From contig NZ_JAASQO010000008.1 of assembly GCF_011762095.1 (NCBI RefSeq), forward strand, positions 62,001 to 126,000: a stretch of 64,000 nucleotides of DNA, given 5' to 3'. Shown piece by piece: positions 19,016 through 27,838 of the stretch. The number at the start of each line of letters is the position of its first letter. The first letter of the stretch is position 1. Source of the stretch: Parvibaculum indicum (GTDB lineage Bacteria > Pseudomonadota > Alphaproteobacteria > Parvibaculales > Parvibaculaceae). Made by a program: the position numbers and the translations under genes. The notes beneath the pieces are model-generated. The model worked only from the letters and a program-made list of their open reading frames with translations. It made no database searches and had not been told where the DNA came from.

Positions 19016-20199
19016 GCGCCGGCCCTTTCCAGTTCTTCCTGCGCCTCATCGTGAGGTTGCTCCGGGGCGATCTCGTCGAACGCATTGTCCTCGGAGGCCT
19101 TCTTTTCAAGGTGCTTTTCACGATAGTGAAGAGCGGTGCCGATGATGCCGCGCGGCAGCAGCAGCGTGACGAGGACGAAGAGGGCGCCGAGGGCGAAGAG
19201 CCAGAACTCCGGCAATGCGCCGGTGAACCATGTCTTGAAGATGTTGACGAGGACGCCACCCAGAATGGCGCCTGCCAGTGTGCCGCGTCCGCCGACGGCG
19301 ACCCACACCACCGCCTCGATGGAATTGGCCGGTGCGAACTCGCTCGGATTGATGATGCCGACCTGCGGCACATAAAGCGCACCGGCCACACCGGCAAGGC
19401 AGGCCGAGACGACCCAGACGAAGAGCTTGTAACGGTCGGTGCGGTAGCCGAGGAAGCGCGTCCGGCTTTCCGCATCGCGCACCGCGAGAAGTACCTTGCC
19501 GAGCTTGGAGCCGACGATGGCGCGGCATATGGCAAAGCCCGCAGCGAGGGCCGCTATTGTGACGATGAACAGGCCCGAGCGTGTCGCATCGCTCTGGATG
19601 TCGAAACCCAGAATATCCTTGAAGTCGGTCAGACCGTTATTGCCGCCAAAGCCCATATCGTTGCGGAAGAAGGCGAGCAGCAGCGCGAAGGTCAGCGCCT
19701 GGGTGATGATGGAGAAATAGACGCCCGTCACGCGGGAGCGGAAGGCGAGATAGCCAAAGGCGAAGGCGAGTATCCCCGGGACCAGCACGACCATCAGCAT
19801 GGCGAAGGGGAAGATGTCGAACCCAAGCCAGTACCAGGGTAGCTCCTTCCAGTTCAGGAAGACCATAAAGTCGGGGAGAACCGGATCGCCATACACGCCG
19901 CGGGGGCCGATCATGCGCATGAGATACATGCCCATCGCATAGCCGCCGAGCGCAAAGAAGGCGCCGTGGCCGAGCGAGAGAATGCCGCAATAACCCCAGA
20001 CGAGGTCGAGCGCGAGGGCCAGCAGCGCATAGCACATATATTTGCCGAGCAGCGTGACCATATAGGTCGAGAGGTGAAATGCGGATCCCTCGGGTACGAC
20101 GAGATTGAAGAAAGGAACGGCGATGGCGAGCACAAGCAGCGTGACATAGACGCCGAGTGCCAGATCCCAGGAGATATGCTTGAGGCGATGGAAGATCAT
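19012..20199 (-). CDS. urtC: Urea ABC transporter permease UrtC
   Basis: This is an inner-membrane permease (LivM-like) of the urea importer, 395 residues with about ten membrane segments. It carries GYCGILSLGHGAFFALGGYAMGMYLMRMIG near residue 75, the FGGNNGLTDF motif near residue 192, and DAESRTRFLGY (coupling region), all typical of UrtC. The C-terminus is highly charged (EKHLEKKASEDNAFDEIAPEQPHDEAQEELERAGA region) and should be cytoplasmic. The ATG at 20199 overlaps the urtB stop as ATGA; the much longer open frame upstream lies in the wrong register over urtB. Confidence 0.95.
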   Translation of the reverse strand: MIFHRLKHISWDLALGVYVTLLVLAIAVPFFNLVVPEGSAFHLSTYMVTLLGKYMCYALLALALDLVWGYCGILSLGHGAFFALGGYAMGMYLMRMIGPRGVYGDPVLPDFMVFLNWKELPWYWLGFDIFPFAMLMVVLVPGILAFAFGYLAFRSRVTGVYFSIITQALTFALLLAFFRNDMGFGGNNGLTDFKDILGFDIQSDATRSGLFIVTIAALAAGFAICRAIVGSKLGKVLLAVRDAESRTRFLGYRTDRYKLFVWVVSACLAGVAGALYVPQVGIINPSEFAPANSIEAVVWVAVGGRGTLAGAILGGVLVNIFKTWFTGALPEFWLFALGALFVLVTLLLPRGIIGTALHYREKHLEKKASEDNAFDEIAPEQPHDEAQEELERAGA

Positions 20200-21872
20200 G
20201 CGTCGACGAACCTTCCTTTGAGGGCGAACAGGCCGCGCGGCCGGCGCTGGATGAAGAGAATGATGAAGATGAGAACGACGATCTTGCCGACGACTGCGCC
20301 CGCGAAAGGCTCGAGCAGCTTGTTGGCGACGCCGAGCGTCATTGCGCCGACCAGCGTGCCCCAGAGATTTCCGACCCCGCCGAACACCACAACCATGAAA
20401 CTGTCGATGATGTAGGACTGACCGAGATTGGGACTGACATTGTCGATCTGCGACAGCGCCACGCCCGCGATGCCCGCCACGCCCGAGCCGAGCCCGAAGG
20501 TGAGCGCGTCGACCAGATTGGTGCGCACGCCCATGGAGGCCGCCATCTTGCGGTTCTGCGTGACCGCCCGGGTCTGCGTCCCGAAATGCGTGTATTTGAG
20601 GAAGGCCATCAGGACGGCCAGAACGATCATCGAAAAGACGATGATCCAGATGCGCGAAGACGTGATGGTGAGTTGTCCGAGTTGGAAGGCGCCGGACATC
20701 CAGTCCGGCGCGACCACCGGCTTGTTGGTGGGGCCGAAGATCGTGCGCACGGCCTGTTGCAGGATGAGGGAAAGGCCCCAGGTCGCGAGCAGCGTCTCGA
20801 GCGGTCGCCCATAGAGGAACCGGATGATTGTCCGCTCGATCAGAATGCCCGCGCCGCCCGCGACGATGAAGGCGGCAGGAATGGAGATGATGAGCGACAC
20901 GCTCATCAGCGACGGTGCGACCGCAAGCAGCACCTGCTGCACGACATAGGTCGTATAGGCGCCCAGCATGATCATCTCGCCATGCGCCATGTTGATGACG
21001 CCCATCACGCCGAAGGTGATGGCAAGGCCGATGGCAGCCAGCAGCAGAACGGAACCGAGCGACAGGCCGTAATAGACGTTCTGGGCGACGTCCCAATATT
21101 CGAGCGTTCTCTTGATGGAACGCACAGCGCTTGCTGCCGACTCGCGAAGCACGAGGTTGTCGGATTTGTCGAGACCGAGAAGCGCATTGAGGGCTTCCAG
21201 GTCCCCGCGGTCGCGCAATGTTTCGATCGCAGCGAGTTGCCCTTCTTCATCGACAACCCCGTTTTTCAGGATGATGGCGGCGCGGGCCTGACGCAGCGTT
21301 TCGGCAATATCGCTTTCCGTCTCCCGGGAGAGCGCCTTTTCGATACTGGGCAGAGAATCCGGGTCGGCCGCGTCGAAGGTTTCCCTGGCGGCGTGTCGGC
21401 GGATCGATGCATCGGGCGAACTCAAGGCAAGCCGGGCGACCAGCCCGTGCAGTTCGCCGCGCAGCCTGTTGTTCACGCGAACCTTTTTGAGCCGGATACC
21501 CTCCATCATGCCGAGCTTGTCGCCGGTGAGAGCGTCTTCATAGGGCCCGTCATCCTTGAGCGCGATGACGACACGGCCTTCCTTCGTTGCCTGAAGGCGG
21601 CCCGCTGAGAAAGAGCTGAGGATGAGCTCGACGCGGGGATTGCCTGTCTCGGCAATGGCACCGGCCAATTCGGATTTCTCGTTGTAGCTGGCCTTGGGAA
21701 GTCGGGAGACGAGACCGGCGAGATCGTGCGTCTCTGCGGCGGACGTGGGCGCCGTTGTCGGCCCGTCCGGCACGGTTTCCTGTGCGGCGGAGGTATGAAG
21801 CGGCGTCGCAAGCGCAAGGCACAGTGCGATCGCTGTCAGTACGGAACGAATGGTCGCCCTCATCGGTTTCAT
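20196..21872 (-). CDS. urtB: Urea ABC transporter permease UrtB
   Basis: This is the second permease (LivH-like) of the urea importer. It is 558 residues because, as in other UrtB proteins, the permease proper follows a long N-terminal segment. A signal-like segment (residues about 8-28) is followed by a mostly helical, HEAT-like soluble part to about residue 255. The membrane domain then has YYGLSLGSVLLLAAIGLAITFGVMGVINMAHGEMIMLGAYTTYV and, near the C-terminus, FGGVGNLWGTLVGAMTLG. It follows urtA after 104 bases holding a hairpin. Confidence 0.95.
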   Translation of the reverse strand: MKPMRATIRSVLTAIALCLALATPLHTSAAQETVPDGPTTAPTSAAETHDLAGLVSRLPKASYNEKSELAGAIAETGNPRVELILSSFSAGRLQATKEGRVVIALKDDGPYEDALTGDKLGMMEGIRLKKVRVNNRLRGELHGLVARLALSSPDASIRRHAARETFDAADPDSLPSIEKALSRETESDIAETLRQARAAIILKNGVVDEEGQLAAIETLRDRGDLEALNALLGLDKSDNLVLRESAASAVRSIKRTLEYWDVAQNVYYGLSLGSVLLLAAIGLAITFGVMGVINMAHGEMIMLGAYTTYVVQQVLLAVAPSLMSVSLIISIPAAFIVAGGAGILIERTIIRFLYGRPLETLLATWGLSLILQQAVRTIFGPTNKPVVAPDWMSGAFQLGQLTITSSRIWIIVFSMIVLAVLMAFLKYTHFGTQTRAVTQNRKMAASMGVRTNLVDALTFGLGSGVAGIAGVALSQIDNVSPNLGQSYIIDSFMVVVFGGVGNLWGTLVGAMTLGVANKLLEPFAGAVVGKIVVLIFIILFIQRRPRGLFALKGRFVDA

Positions 21873-21896
21873 GCCCGGCTGTCTGGAGGGAGGGGG

Positions 21897-21924
21897 GTGA
21901 GCGCGCAGTGCTATGCGCGCTCAC
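21897..21924 (-). other. Intercistronic hairpin between urtA and urtB
   Basis: A perfect 11-bp stem (GTGAGCGCGCA at 21897-21907 with TGCGCGCTCAC at 21914-21924) closes a six-base loop in the 104-base gap downstream of urtA. No T run follows on the minus strand, so it is not a classical terminator. Such hairpins commonly protect the 3' end of binding-protein transcripts, allowing urtA to be expressed above the membrane genes. Confidence 0.75.
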
Positions 21925-21976
21925 CTCAGGCCGGATTGCCGCTCCGCGAGGAAGAGGAGCGCCAATCCATTTTCGG

Positions 21977-23275
21977 TCAGTGCATGGCTTTCAGGCCGAG
22001 GCACTTTTCCGTCTTGGTGTCGTAATTGCCGCAGGGCGTGCCGCCGGTTTCCCCGCCGGTCCAGTCGGAAATAAGATCCTTGGAACCGGGCAGATAGTCG
22101 GACCACGCGTCGCCGGCGACGAGATCGTCGGTTTCCCACACGACATCGAACTGGCCGTCATCCTGCACTTCGCCGATCAGAACCGGCTTGGTGATGTGGT
22201 GGTTCGGCAACATCTTCGCCGTACCGCCCGTCAGGTTCGGGACTTCCGTGCCGGGCAGTGCGGCGATAACCTTGTCGGGATCCGTGGTGCTGGCTTTTTC
22301 CACGGCCTTCACCCACATATTGAAACCGATATAGGTGGCTTCCATCGGATCGTTGGTCACACGCTTTTCGTTACCCGTGTAGTCGTGCCATTCCTTGATG
22401 AAGGTCTCGTTCGCCGGCGTGTCGACGGACTGGAAGTAATTCCAGGCGGCGAGATGGCCCACCAGCGGCTTGGTGTCGATGCCGGCAAGCTCTTCTTCGC
22501 CGACGGAGAAGGCGACCACCGGAATGTCTTCCGCCTTGATGCCCTGATTGGCGAGTTCCTTGTAGAAGGGCACATTGGCGTCACCGTTGATGGTGGACAC
22601 CACGGCTGTCTTCTTGCCGGCCGAACCGAAGGTCTTGATTTTCGACACTTCCGTCTGCCAGTCGGAAAAGCCGAATGGCGTGTAGTTGATCATGATGTCT
22701 TCATCCTTGACGCCCTTCGACTTCAGATAGGCTTCGAGGATCTTGTTGGTCGTGCGCGGATAGACATAGTCGGTGCCTTCCAGCACCCAGCGCTCCACGC
22801 CTTCCTGTTCCATGAGGTAGTCGACAGCGGGAATGGCCTGCTGGTTCGGCGCAGCACCCGTGTAGAACACGTTGCGGGAGCTTTCTTCGCCTTCATACTG
22901 GACCGGATAGAAGAGAAGACCGTCCAGCTCTTCCACGACCGGCAGCACGGATTTGCGCGATACCGACGTCCAGCAGCCGAACACCGCTGCGACCTTTTCC
23001 TGCGACAGAAGCTGACGCATCTTTTCGGCAAAAAGCGGCCAGTTGGACGCGGGGTCCACGACAACCGGCTCGAGCTTCTTGCCGAGAAGGCCGCCCTTCT
23101 CGTTCTGCTGCTTGATGAGCATCAGCATGTCGTCTTTCAGCGTGGTTTCGCTGATCGCCATGGTGCCCGACAGCGAATGCAGAATGCCGACCTTGATCGT
23201 GTCGGAATCGGCATGTGCCGCTGTCGTTGCGGAAAGCATGGCAAAACCCGCCAATGCACTTTTCCAGAGTTTCAT
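21977..23275 (-). CDS. urtA: Urea ABC transporter substrate-binding protein UrtA
   Basis: This is the periplasmic urea-binding protein (432 residues, LivK/AmiC-like type I fold). The signal peptide ends at TAAHAD, near residue 22. The mature protein starts TIKVGILHSLSGTMAISETTLKD, the invariant UrtA opening. It has VFGCWTSVSRKSVLPVVEE near residue 95 and NVFYTGAAPNQQAIPAVDYLM. AAGGAG precedes the start. It lies 31 bases after the outer-membrane protein gene, in the same direction. The C-terminus contains Cys residues in TPCGNYDTKTEKCLG, seen in other UrtA proteins. Confidence 0.97.
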   Translation of the reverse strand: MKLWKSALAGFAMLSATTAAHADSDTIKVGILHSLSGTMAISETTLKDDMLMLIKQQNEKGGLLGKKLEPVVVDPASNWPLFAEKMRQLLSQEKVAAVFGCWTSVSRKSVLPVVEELDGLLFYPVQYEGEESSRNVFYTGAAPNQQAIPAVDYLMEQEGVERWVLEGTDYVYPRTTNKILEAYLKSKGVKDEDIMINYTPFGFSDWQTEVSKIKTFGSAGKKTAVVSTINGDANVPFYKELANQGIKAEDIPVVAFSVGEEELAGIDTKPLVGHLAAWNYFQSVDTPANETFIKEWHDYTGNEKRVTNDPMEATYIGFNMWVKAVEKASTTDPDKVIAALPGTEVPNLTGGTAKMLPNHHITKPVLIGEVQDDGQFDVVWETDDLVAGDAWSDYLPGSKDLISDWTGGETGGTPCGNYDTKTEKCLGLKAMH

Positions 23276-23306
23276 CGATTTCTCCTTGGGTGGTCGGGGG
23301 AGGACG

Positions 23307-24149
23307 TCAGAAGTCCAGCGACAGGCCGATGGAGCCGGTCAGGAAGTTCTCTTCCGGGTTGCCGGGAATGGCGTCCTCGCGGGTGAAATAGCCGGTCACG
23401 CCGAAGCTGAGCGACCATGCGCCGTAGTCTGCCGGAACGAAATCGAGTGGAACGCCCACGGAAGCGCCGAGATAGGAGTAGCCATAGCCGCTCTTCGTGC
23501 CACCCTGGAAATCGTCGGTGGTGAAGAAGGCGACACCGGCCGGAATGGTAAGAGACACTGTGTCGGTGAGCGAGAAACCCGGTGCAACGGCGAGTACGAC
23601 GGCCGAGCCGTCCTGCTGGCCGACGGCTTTGTTGCCGTCGGTACGGATATGCCAGGTCACGGAGGGGTTCAGCGCGAAGCCGCCGCCATAAAAGCCGGAA
23701 TCATCGAGGCCGATGCTCAGATCGACGACTTCTTCCGTGCCGCCGGCATAGTTCCAGGACTGGTATGTGGCCCCCAGCGTGACGAGGTCGATCGTGTAAC
23801 TCGCGCCGCCCCAGATATCGACTTCCTGAAGCGAGCCGCCAATGGCGCTGTTCGTATTGTCGTTGACGTCCGCCCAGGCGCCGAAATTGAAGCTGAGGTT
23901 GTCGGTGGCGGCGACGGTCACGTCGCCGGTGACAAAGGTGGTGGATTCGTCGCCGAAGAAGTCGCCGCCGGCGCTCCACACATCGGCACCGTAGGATACG
24001 AAGTGCGAGTTGTAGCTGATACCGAAATGACCGGCGACCTTGTCGGCGGCGTGACCCGCGGTGCCGGCGCCGAGCATGAGTGCGGCGGTACAGGCGGAAA
24101 GGCAGAGTTTCCGGGTAGTGGAAGGCCCGGCGGTGAAACGATTGTGCAT
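23307..24149 (-). CDS. Putative outer-membrane beta-barrel protein heading the urea operon
   Basis: This 280-residue protein is exported: its signal peptide (KLCLSACTAALMLGAGTAGHAAD) ends near residue 36. The mature part is rich in alternating aromatic and polar residues, Gly and Asn (FGISYNSHFVSYG, FNFGAWADVN, GASYTIDLVTLGATYQSWNYAGG), and ends in LSLDF with a terminal Phe, as expected of an outer-membrane barrel. The ATG at 24149 is preceded by AAGGGGAC; the longer open frame upstream is promoter DNA. As first gene before urtA it may be a urea-permeable channel, by analogy with FmdC, the amide/urea porin of methylotrophs. That role is inferred; the sequence itself shows only an exported barrel-like protein. 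Confidence 0.8.
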   Translation of the reverse strand: MHNRFTAGPSTTRKLCLSACTAALMLGAGTAGHAADKVAGHFGISYNSHFVSYGADVWSAGGDFFGDESTTFVTGDVTVAATDNLSFNFGAWADVNDNTNSAIGGSLQEVDIWGGASYTIDLVTLGATYQSWNYAGGTEEVVDLSIGLDDSGFYGGGFALNPSVTWHIRTDGNKAVGQQDGSAVVLAVAPGFSLTDTVSLTIPAGVAFFTTDDFQGGTKSGYGYSYLGASVGVPLDFVPADYGAWSLSFGVTGYFTREDAIPGNPEENFLTGSIGLSLDF

Positions 24150-24270
24150 ACTTGTCCCCTTGTTTCGCGGATGGATGACCATCACTGGCGCCACGGCACC
24201 GGCTCGTCCGGGCCCGGTGCGCCCCTTGTGGCGAGAGAAACGTTTCCGCAATTGATGCAGCGCACCAATA

Positions 24271-24304
24271 CGTCATTACGCGTATGGTTCTGCGCATAAT
24301 GACG
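24271..24304. promoter_or_regulatory. Inverted repeat in the divergent urea-operon/sensor-kinase promoter region
   Basis: CGTCATTACGCG (24271-24282) and CGCATAATGACG (24293-24304) form a 12-bp inverted repeat with one mismatch and a 10-base spacer, so half-sites are about two helical turns apart. It lies between the barrel-protein gene (minus, start 24149) and the sensor kinase (plus, start about 24446), in a region of about 296 bases without a gene. It is a plausible operator for a dimeric regulator such as the LuxR-type protein at 27828. I could not identify convincing -35/-10 or -24/-12 boxes. Confidence 0.55.
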
Positions 24305-24445
24305 GACGACAATAGGCTCATCATCGACTAGGGGACTGAATCCACTTACAATTTTTTAGGCGGCCAGGTGTGTTTTAAGTTGAGTTTTCACACTGCGATC
24401 CGCCTGCCGATGTGCGGTGCACAAGGAAGTGGAAGGTTGGCGGGT

Positions 24446-27400
24446 ATGGGGATTGCGCGGCAAAGAGTGATTCAGGGGCGGCGGCAGTACAATCAGTGGG
24501 TCGCCAATGAAACGCTGGAGGACTATGCCCTGCGTTTCACCGCCCATAAGGCGCGTCGCAGCTCGATCTTCCGTGTGGCGAATACCGCGCTGGGCACCGT
24601 TGCCTTCCTGGTGCTGGAGGCGGTCGGCGGTGCCGTTACGTTAAGCTACGGATTCAGCAATGCGGTGCCGGCCATCCTCCTGGTCGGGGCGATCATCTTT
24701 CTGCTGGGACTGCCGGTCAGCTACTACGCGGCGAAATACGGCGTCGATATAGATCTTCTCACGCGCGGCGCGGGCTTCGGCTATATCGGGTCCACCGTCA
24801 CCTCGCTGATCTACGCGTCCTTCACCTTCATCTTCTTTGCGCTCGAGGCGGCCATCATGTCGCTCGCGCTGGAGATGTGTTTCGGCATTCCGCTCGCCTG
24901 GGGATATCTCATCAGCGCGCTTCTGGTGATACCGCTGGTGACGCACGGCTTCACCTTCCTCAACCGCTTTCAATTCTGGACCCAGATATTATGGGCGGGA
25001 TTGCAGCTCGTGCCGATCATCTATATCGGCGTCAACGGCATCATTTCGATGGACGACTGGACGGGCTATACCGGCCGGTACGGCCATGCGGACGGCCATT
25101 TCGATTTTCTGATGTTCAGCGCCGCCGCGTCGGTCATTTTCGCACTGGTGGCGCAGAATGCCGAGCAGGTGGATTTTCTGCGCTTCATGCCGCGCCAGCG
25201 CCGGGGCAGGCGTCTGCGCTGGTGGGTGGCGGTCATCTGCGCCGGTCCCGGCTGGATCGTTCCGGGCGTGCTGAAAATGCTGGTGGGTTCTTTTCTGGCG
25301 GTGTTGCTTGTGCATGCCGGCCTGCCGCACGACCGCGCCGGGCAGCCCACGGAGATGTATCTTTTTGCTTTCCGGGAAGTCGTGGGCAACCCGCAGCTTG
25401 CCATCGCCATCGCGGGCATTTTTGTCGTCATTTCCCAGCTGAAGATTAATGTGACGAATGCCTATGCGGGGTCGCTTGCCTGGTCGAACTTCTTTTCGCG
25501 CCTGACGCACAGCCACCCGGGACGTGTCGTCTGGCTGGTGTTCAATGTCACCCTGGCGCTGATGCTGATGGAACTCGGCATATACGAAGCGTTGGAACGC
25601 ACGCTGGGCTTATATTCGAACATCCCGGTTGCCTGGATGGCGGCCATCGCGGCGGATCTCGCCATCAACAAGCCGCTGGGGCTGAGCCCGAAACATATCG
25701 AGTTCAAGCGTGCCTATCTCTACGACATCAATCCCGTCGGTATCGGCGCCATGCTGGCCGCATCCGCTACCGCCATGGCGACCTATGCGGGTGCCTTCGG
25801 CATGGAGTATCGCGGTCTTGCTCCCTTTGTGGCGCTGGGCGTGGCTTTCGCGCTCGTGCCCGCCATCGCCTGGGTAACGGGCGGGCGTTACTACACGGCG
25901 CGCCCCCGGGGCGATCTGCCGAACGCAGGTGCGGATATCCGATGCGTCGTCTGCGAGCATGAATTCGAGCCCGAGGACATGGCCTCGTGTCCGGTCTATT
26001 CCGGTCCGATCTGTTCGCTGTGCTGCACGCTCGATGCGCGTTGTCACGACGCGTGCAAGGAAGAAGCGGGAAGCCTCAGCGAGCGCTGGGGCAACGGTAT
26101 CAAAAGCATTCTCCCCGAAAGTCTCTCCGAGCATGTGAACGGCCGGCTGGTGAAATATGTCGGGCTTTTCCTGATCAACAGCTGCATCGCGGCGGGGCTC
26201 ATCGGCATCATCTATGTCCATCTGGCGGGAGAGTATCCGCAGGACGCAGCCCTCATATCCGAGGTTCTTCGCTACGTCTTTTTCGTTCTTGTCGTTGTAA
26301 TCGCGATAGCGATCTGGCCCTTCCTTCTGGCCAAGGAGAGCAGTCTGGCGGCCCGCCAGGAAACGCAACAGCAAACCACACTGCTCTTCGATGAAATCGA
26401 GGCGCATCGCCGGACGGATCTGGAACTGCAGAAAGCCAAGGAACTTGCCGAAGCCCGAAGTCTTGCCAAAAGCAAATATGTGCGCGGTATCAGCCATGAG
26501 CTTCGCACACCGCTCAACGCCGTTCTCGGATATGCGCAGCTGCTGGAGGCGAACGCCTCCGTTCCTTCCCATCTGAAGCACAGCGTGCGCGTGATCCGCC
26601 GCTCGGGCGCGCACTTGTCGAGCCTTGTCGACGGTCTTCTCGACATCTCCATGATCGAAGCCGGTCGCCTTCATATTTATCGTGACGAAGTGCTGCTGTC
26701 GGAGTTTCTGGGACAGCTCGTCGACATGTTCAGCCTTCAGGCACAGGAAAAGGGCATCGCGTTCAACTTCGAGGCGCCGGACCGGCTGCCTGAAGCGGTT
26801 CGCACGGATGAGAAGCGGCTGCGCCAGATTCTGATCAACCTTCTTTCCAATGCCGTGCGCTGCACGAAAGAGGGGGGTGTCACACTCCGGATGAACTATT
26901 CGGGTGAGGTGGCGCGCTTCGACATTGAGGATACCGGCATCGGTATTGCCGAAAAGGATATGGAGCGCATCTTCCTGCCCTTCGAGCGCATCGCCAATCC
27001 CAATCAGACGACGAAAAGCGGCACGGGGCTCGGCCTCACGATCACGAAGCTGCTCGTCGAGGCATTGGGCGGGGAAATTACCGTGTCGAGCGAAGCTGGT
27101 AAGGGCAGCAGATTCACCGTTCGCCTGATGCTGTCCTCGATCCACAATGTAGCGCATCTGCGCAAGGAGCCGCGCAAACCTCTCACCGGCTATCTGGGGC
27201 CGCCCCGCACCGTGCTCGTCGTGGATGACGACCCGAACCACGTCGCCTTCGTTCGCGATACGCTCTCCCATCTGGGCTTCGTGGTCGTGACCGAAACCTC
27301 GGGCGAGGGCTGTCTGGAGGCGGCGCGTATGTGCAGTCCCGATGCGGTGTTGCTGGATATTTCTCTGCCCGGCATGGGGGGATGGGAAGCGGCGCGCAAG

Positions 27401-27838
27401 CTGCGCGAGGAGATGGGAAGCCGGTTGCAGATCATCATGATATCCGCCAACTCGCGACAGGACAGCGAACATGAAGGCGCGGACGGATGCCACGATATGT
27501 ATCTGATGAAGCCGCTGCAGATCTCCGCCCTTCTCGAAGCACTCGAGCAGTCTCTCGATCTTGACTGGGTATTCGATGAAGGCGAGCCGCCGCCTCACGC
27601 CTCGCTCGCGCTCGATTGCCTCGCCCCGAACCAGATCCCGGCTCGCGGCCAGCTTGTGGAACTCCGCAAGCTGGGCCAGATGGGTTACATACGTGGAATA
27701 CTGAACAAACTGGACGAGATCGGCAGGGAACGGCCAGAAACGGCGCCCGTGCTCGATCACCTTCGCGAGATCGCGGAGGACTGCGACATGGAGCGGTATG
27801 AAGCCGCGATGGAAAGCCTGGCATCACATGAAGCCTGA
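24446..27838 (+). CDS. NCS1-permease-like sensor fused to hybrid histidine kinase
   Basis: This very large membrane sensor has about 1130 residues if it starts at the ATG at 24446 (GGAAGG upstream; NQWVANETLEDYALRFT is a typical NCS1 permease N-terminus). An in-frame GTG at 24368 would add 26 residues. Domain order: a cytosine/purine-permease-like domain with about 12 membrane segments (residues about 20-485); a Cys-rich stretch CVVC...C...CSLCC...C...C (about 498-535); two more membrane segments; a HisKA domain with phospho-acceptor His in ISHELRTPLN near residue 684; HATPase_c with NLLSNAV, DTGIGIAEKD and GTGLGLTI; and a receiver domain (VLVVDDDPNH, Asp in LLDISLPGMGG near residue 971). It is divergent from the urea operon and overlaps the response-regulator gene by 11 bases. 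Sensing of urea or a related compound is inferred. Confidence 0.88.
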   Translation: MGIARQRVIQGRRQYNQWVANETLEDYALRFTAHKARRSSIFRVANTALGTVAFLVLEAVGGAVTLSYGFSNAVPAILLVGAIIFLLGLPVSYYAAKYGVDIDLLTRGAGFGYIGSTVTSLIYASFTFIFFALEAAIMSLALEMCFGIPLAWGYLISALLVIPLVTHGFTFLNRFQFWTQILWAGLQLVPIIYIGVNGIISMDDWTGYTGRYGHADGHFDFLMFSAAASVIFALVAQNAEQVDFLRFMPRQRRGRRLRWWVAVICAGPGWIVPGVLKMLVGSFLAVLLVHAGLPHDRAGQPTEMYLFAFREVVGNPQLAIAIAGIFVVISQLKINVTNAYAGSLAWSNFFSRLTHSHPGRVVWLVFNVTLALMLMELGIYEALERTLGLYSNIPVAWMAAIAADLAINKPLGLSPKHIEFKRAYLYDINPVGIGAMLAASATAMATYAGAFGMEYRGLAPFVALGVAFALVPAIAWVTGGRYYTARPRGDLPNAGADIRCVVCEHEFEPEDMASCPVYSGPICSLCCTLDARCHDACKEEAGSLSERWGNGIKSILPESLSEHVNGRLVKYVGLFLINSCIAAGLIGIIYVHLAGEYPQDAALISEVLRYVFFVLVVVIAIAIWPFLLAKESSLAARQETQQQTTLLFDEIEAHRRTDLELQKAKELAEARSLAKSKYVRGISHELRTPLNAVLGYAQLLEANASVPSHLKHSVRVIRRSGAHLSSLVDGLLDISMIEAGRLHIYRDEVLLSEFLGQLVDMFSLQAQEKGIAFNFEAPDRLPEAVRTDEKRLRQILINLLSNAVRCTKEGGVTLRMNYSGEVARFDIEDTGIGIAEKDMERIFLPFERIANPNQTTKSGTGLGLTITKLLVEALGGEITVSSEAGKGSRFTVRLMLSSIHNVAHLRKEPRKPLTGYLGPPRTVLVVDDDPNHVAFVRDTLSHLGFVVVTETSGEGCLEAARMCSPDAVLLDISLPGMGGWEAARKLREEMGSRLQIIMISANSRQDSEHEGADGCHDMYLMKPLQISALLEALEQSLDLDWVFDEGEPPPHASLALDCLAPNQIPARGQLVELRKLGQMGYIRGILNKLDEIGRERPETAPVLDHLREIAEDCDMERYEAAMESLASHEA

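Noticed and set aside
17592-19535. 647-codon open frame in another register across urtC, urtD and urtE
   Set aside because: It crosses three well-defined ABC transporter genes and translates to Arg/Ser-rich sequence without motifs.
24150-24270. Sigma-54 promoter for the urea operon
   Set aside because: I searched for GG-N10-GC elements with good flanks on the minus strand and found no convincing TGGCAC-N5-TTGC match.
24411-24423. TGTGCGGTGCACA palindrome just before the sensor-kinase start as an NtrC or similar operator
   Set aside because: It is short, only partly like the NtrC consensus, and inside or next to the possible N-terminal coding region. It could easily arise by chance.
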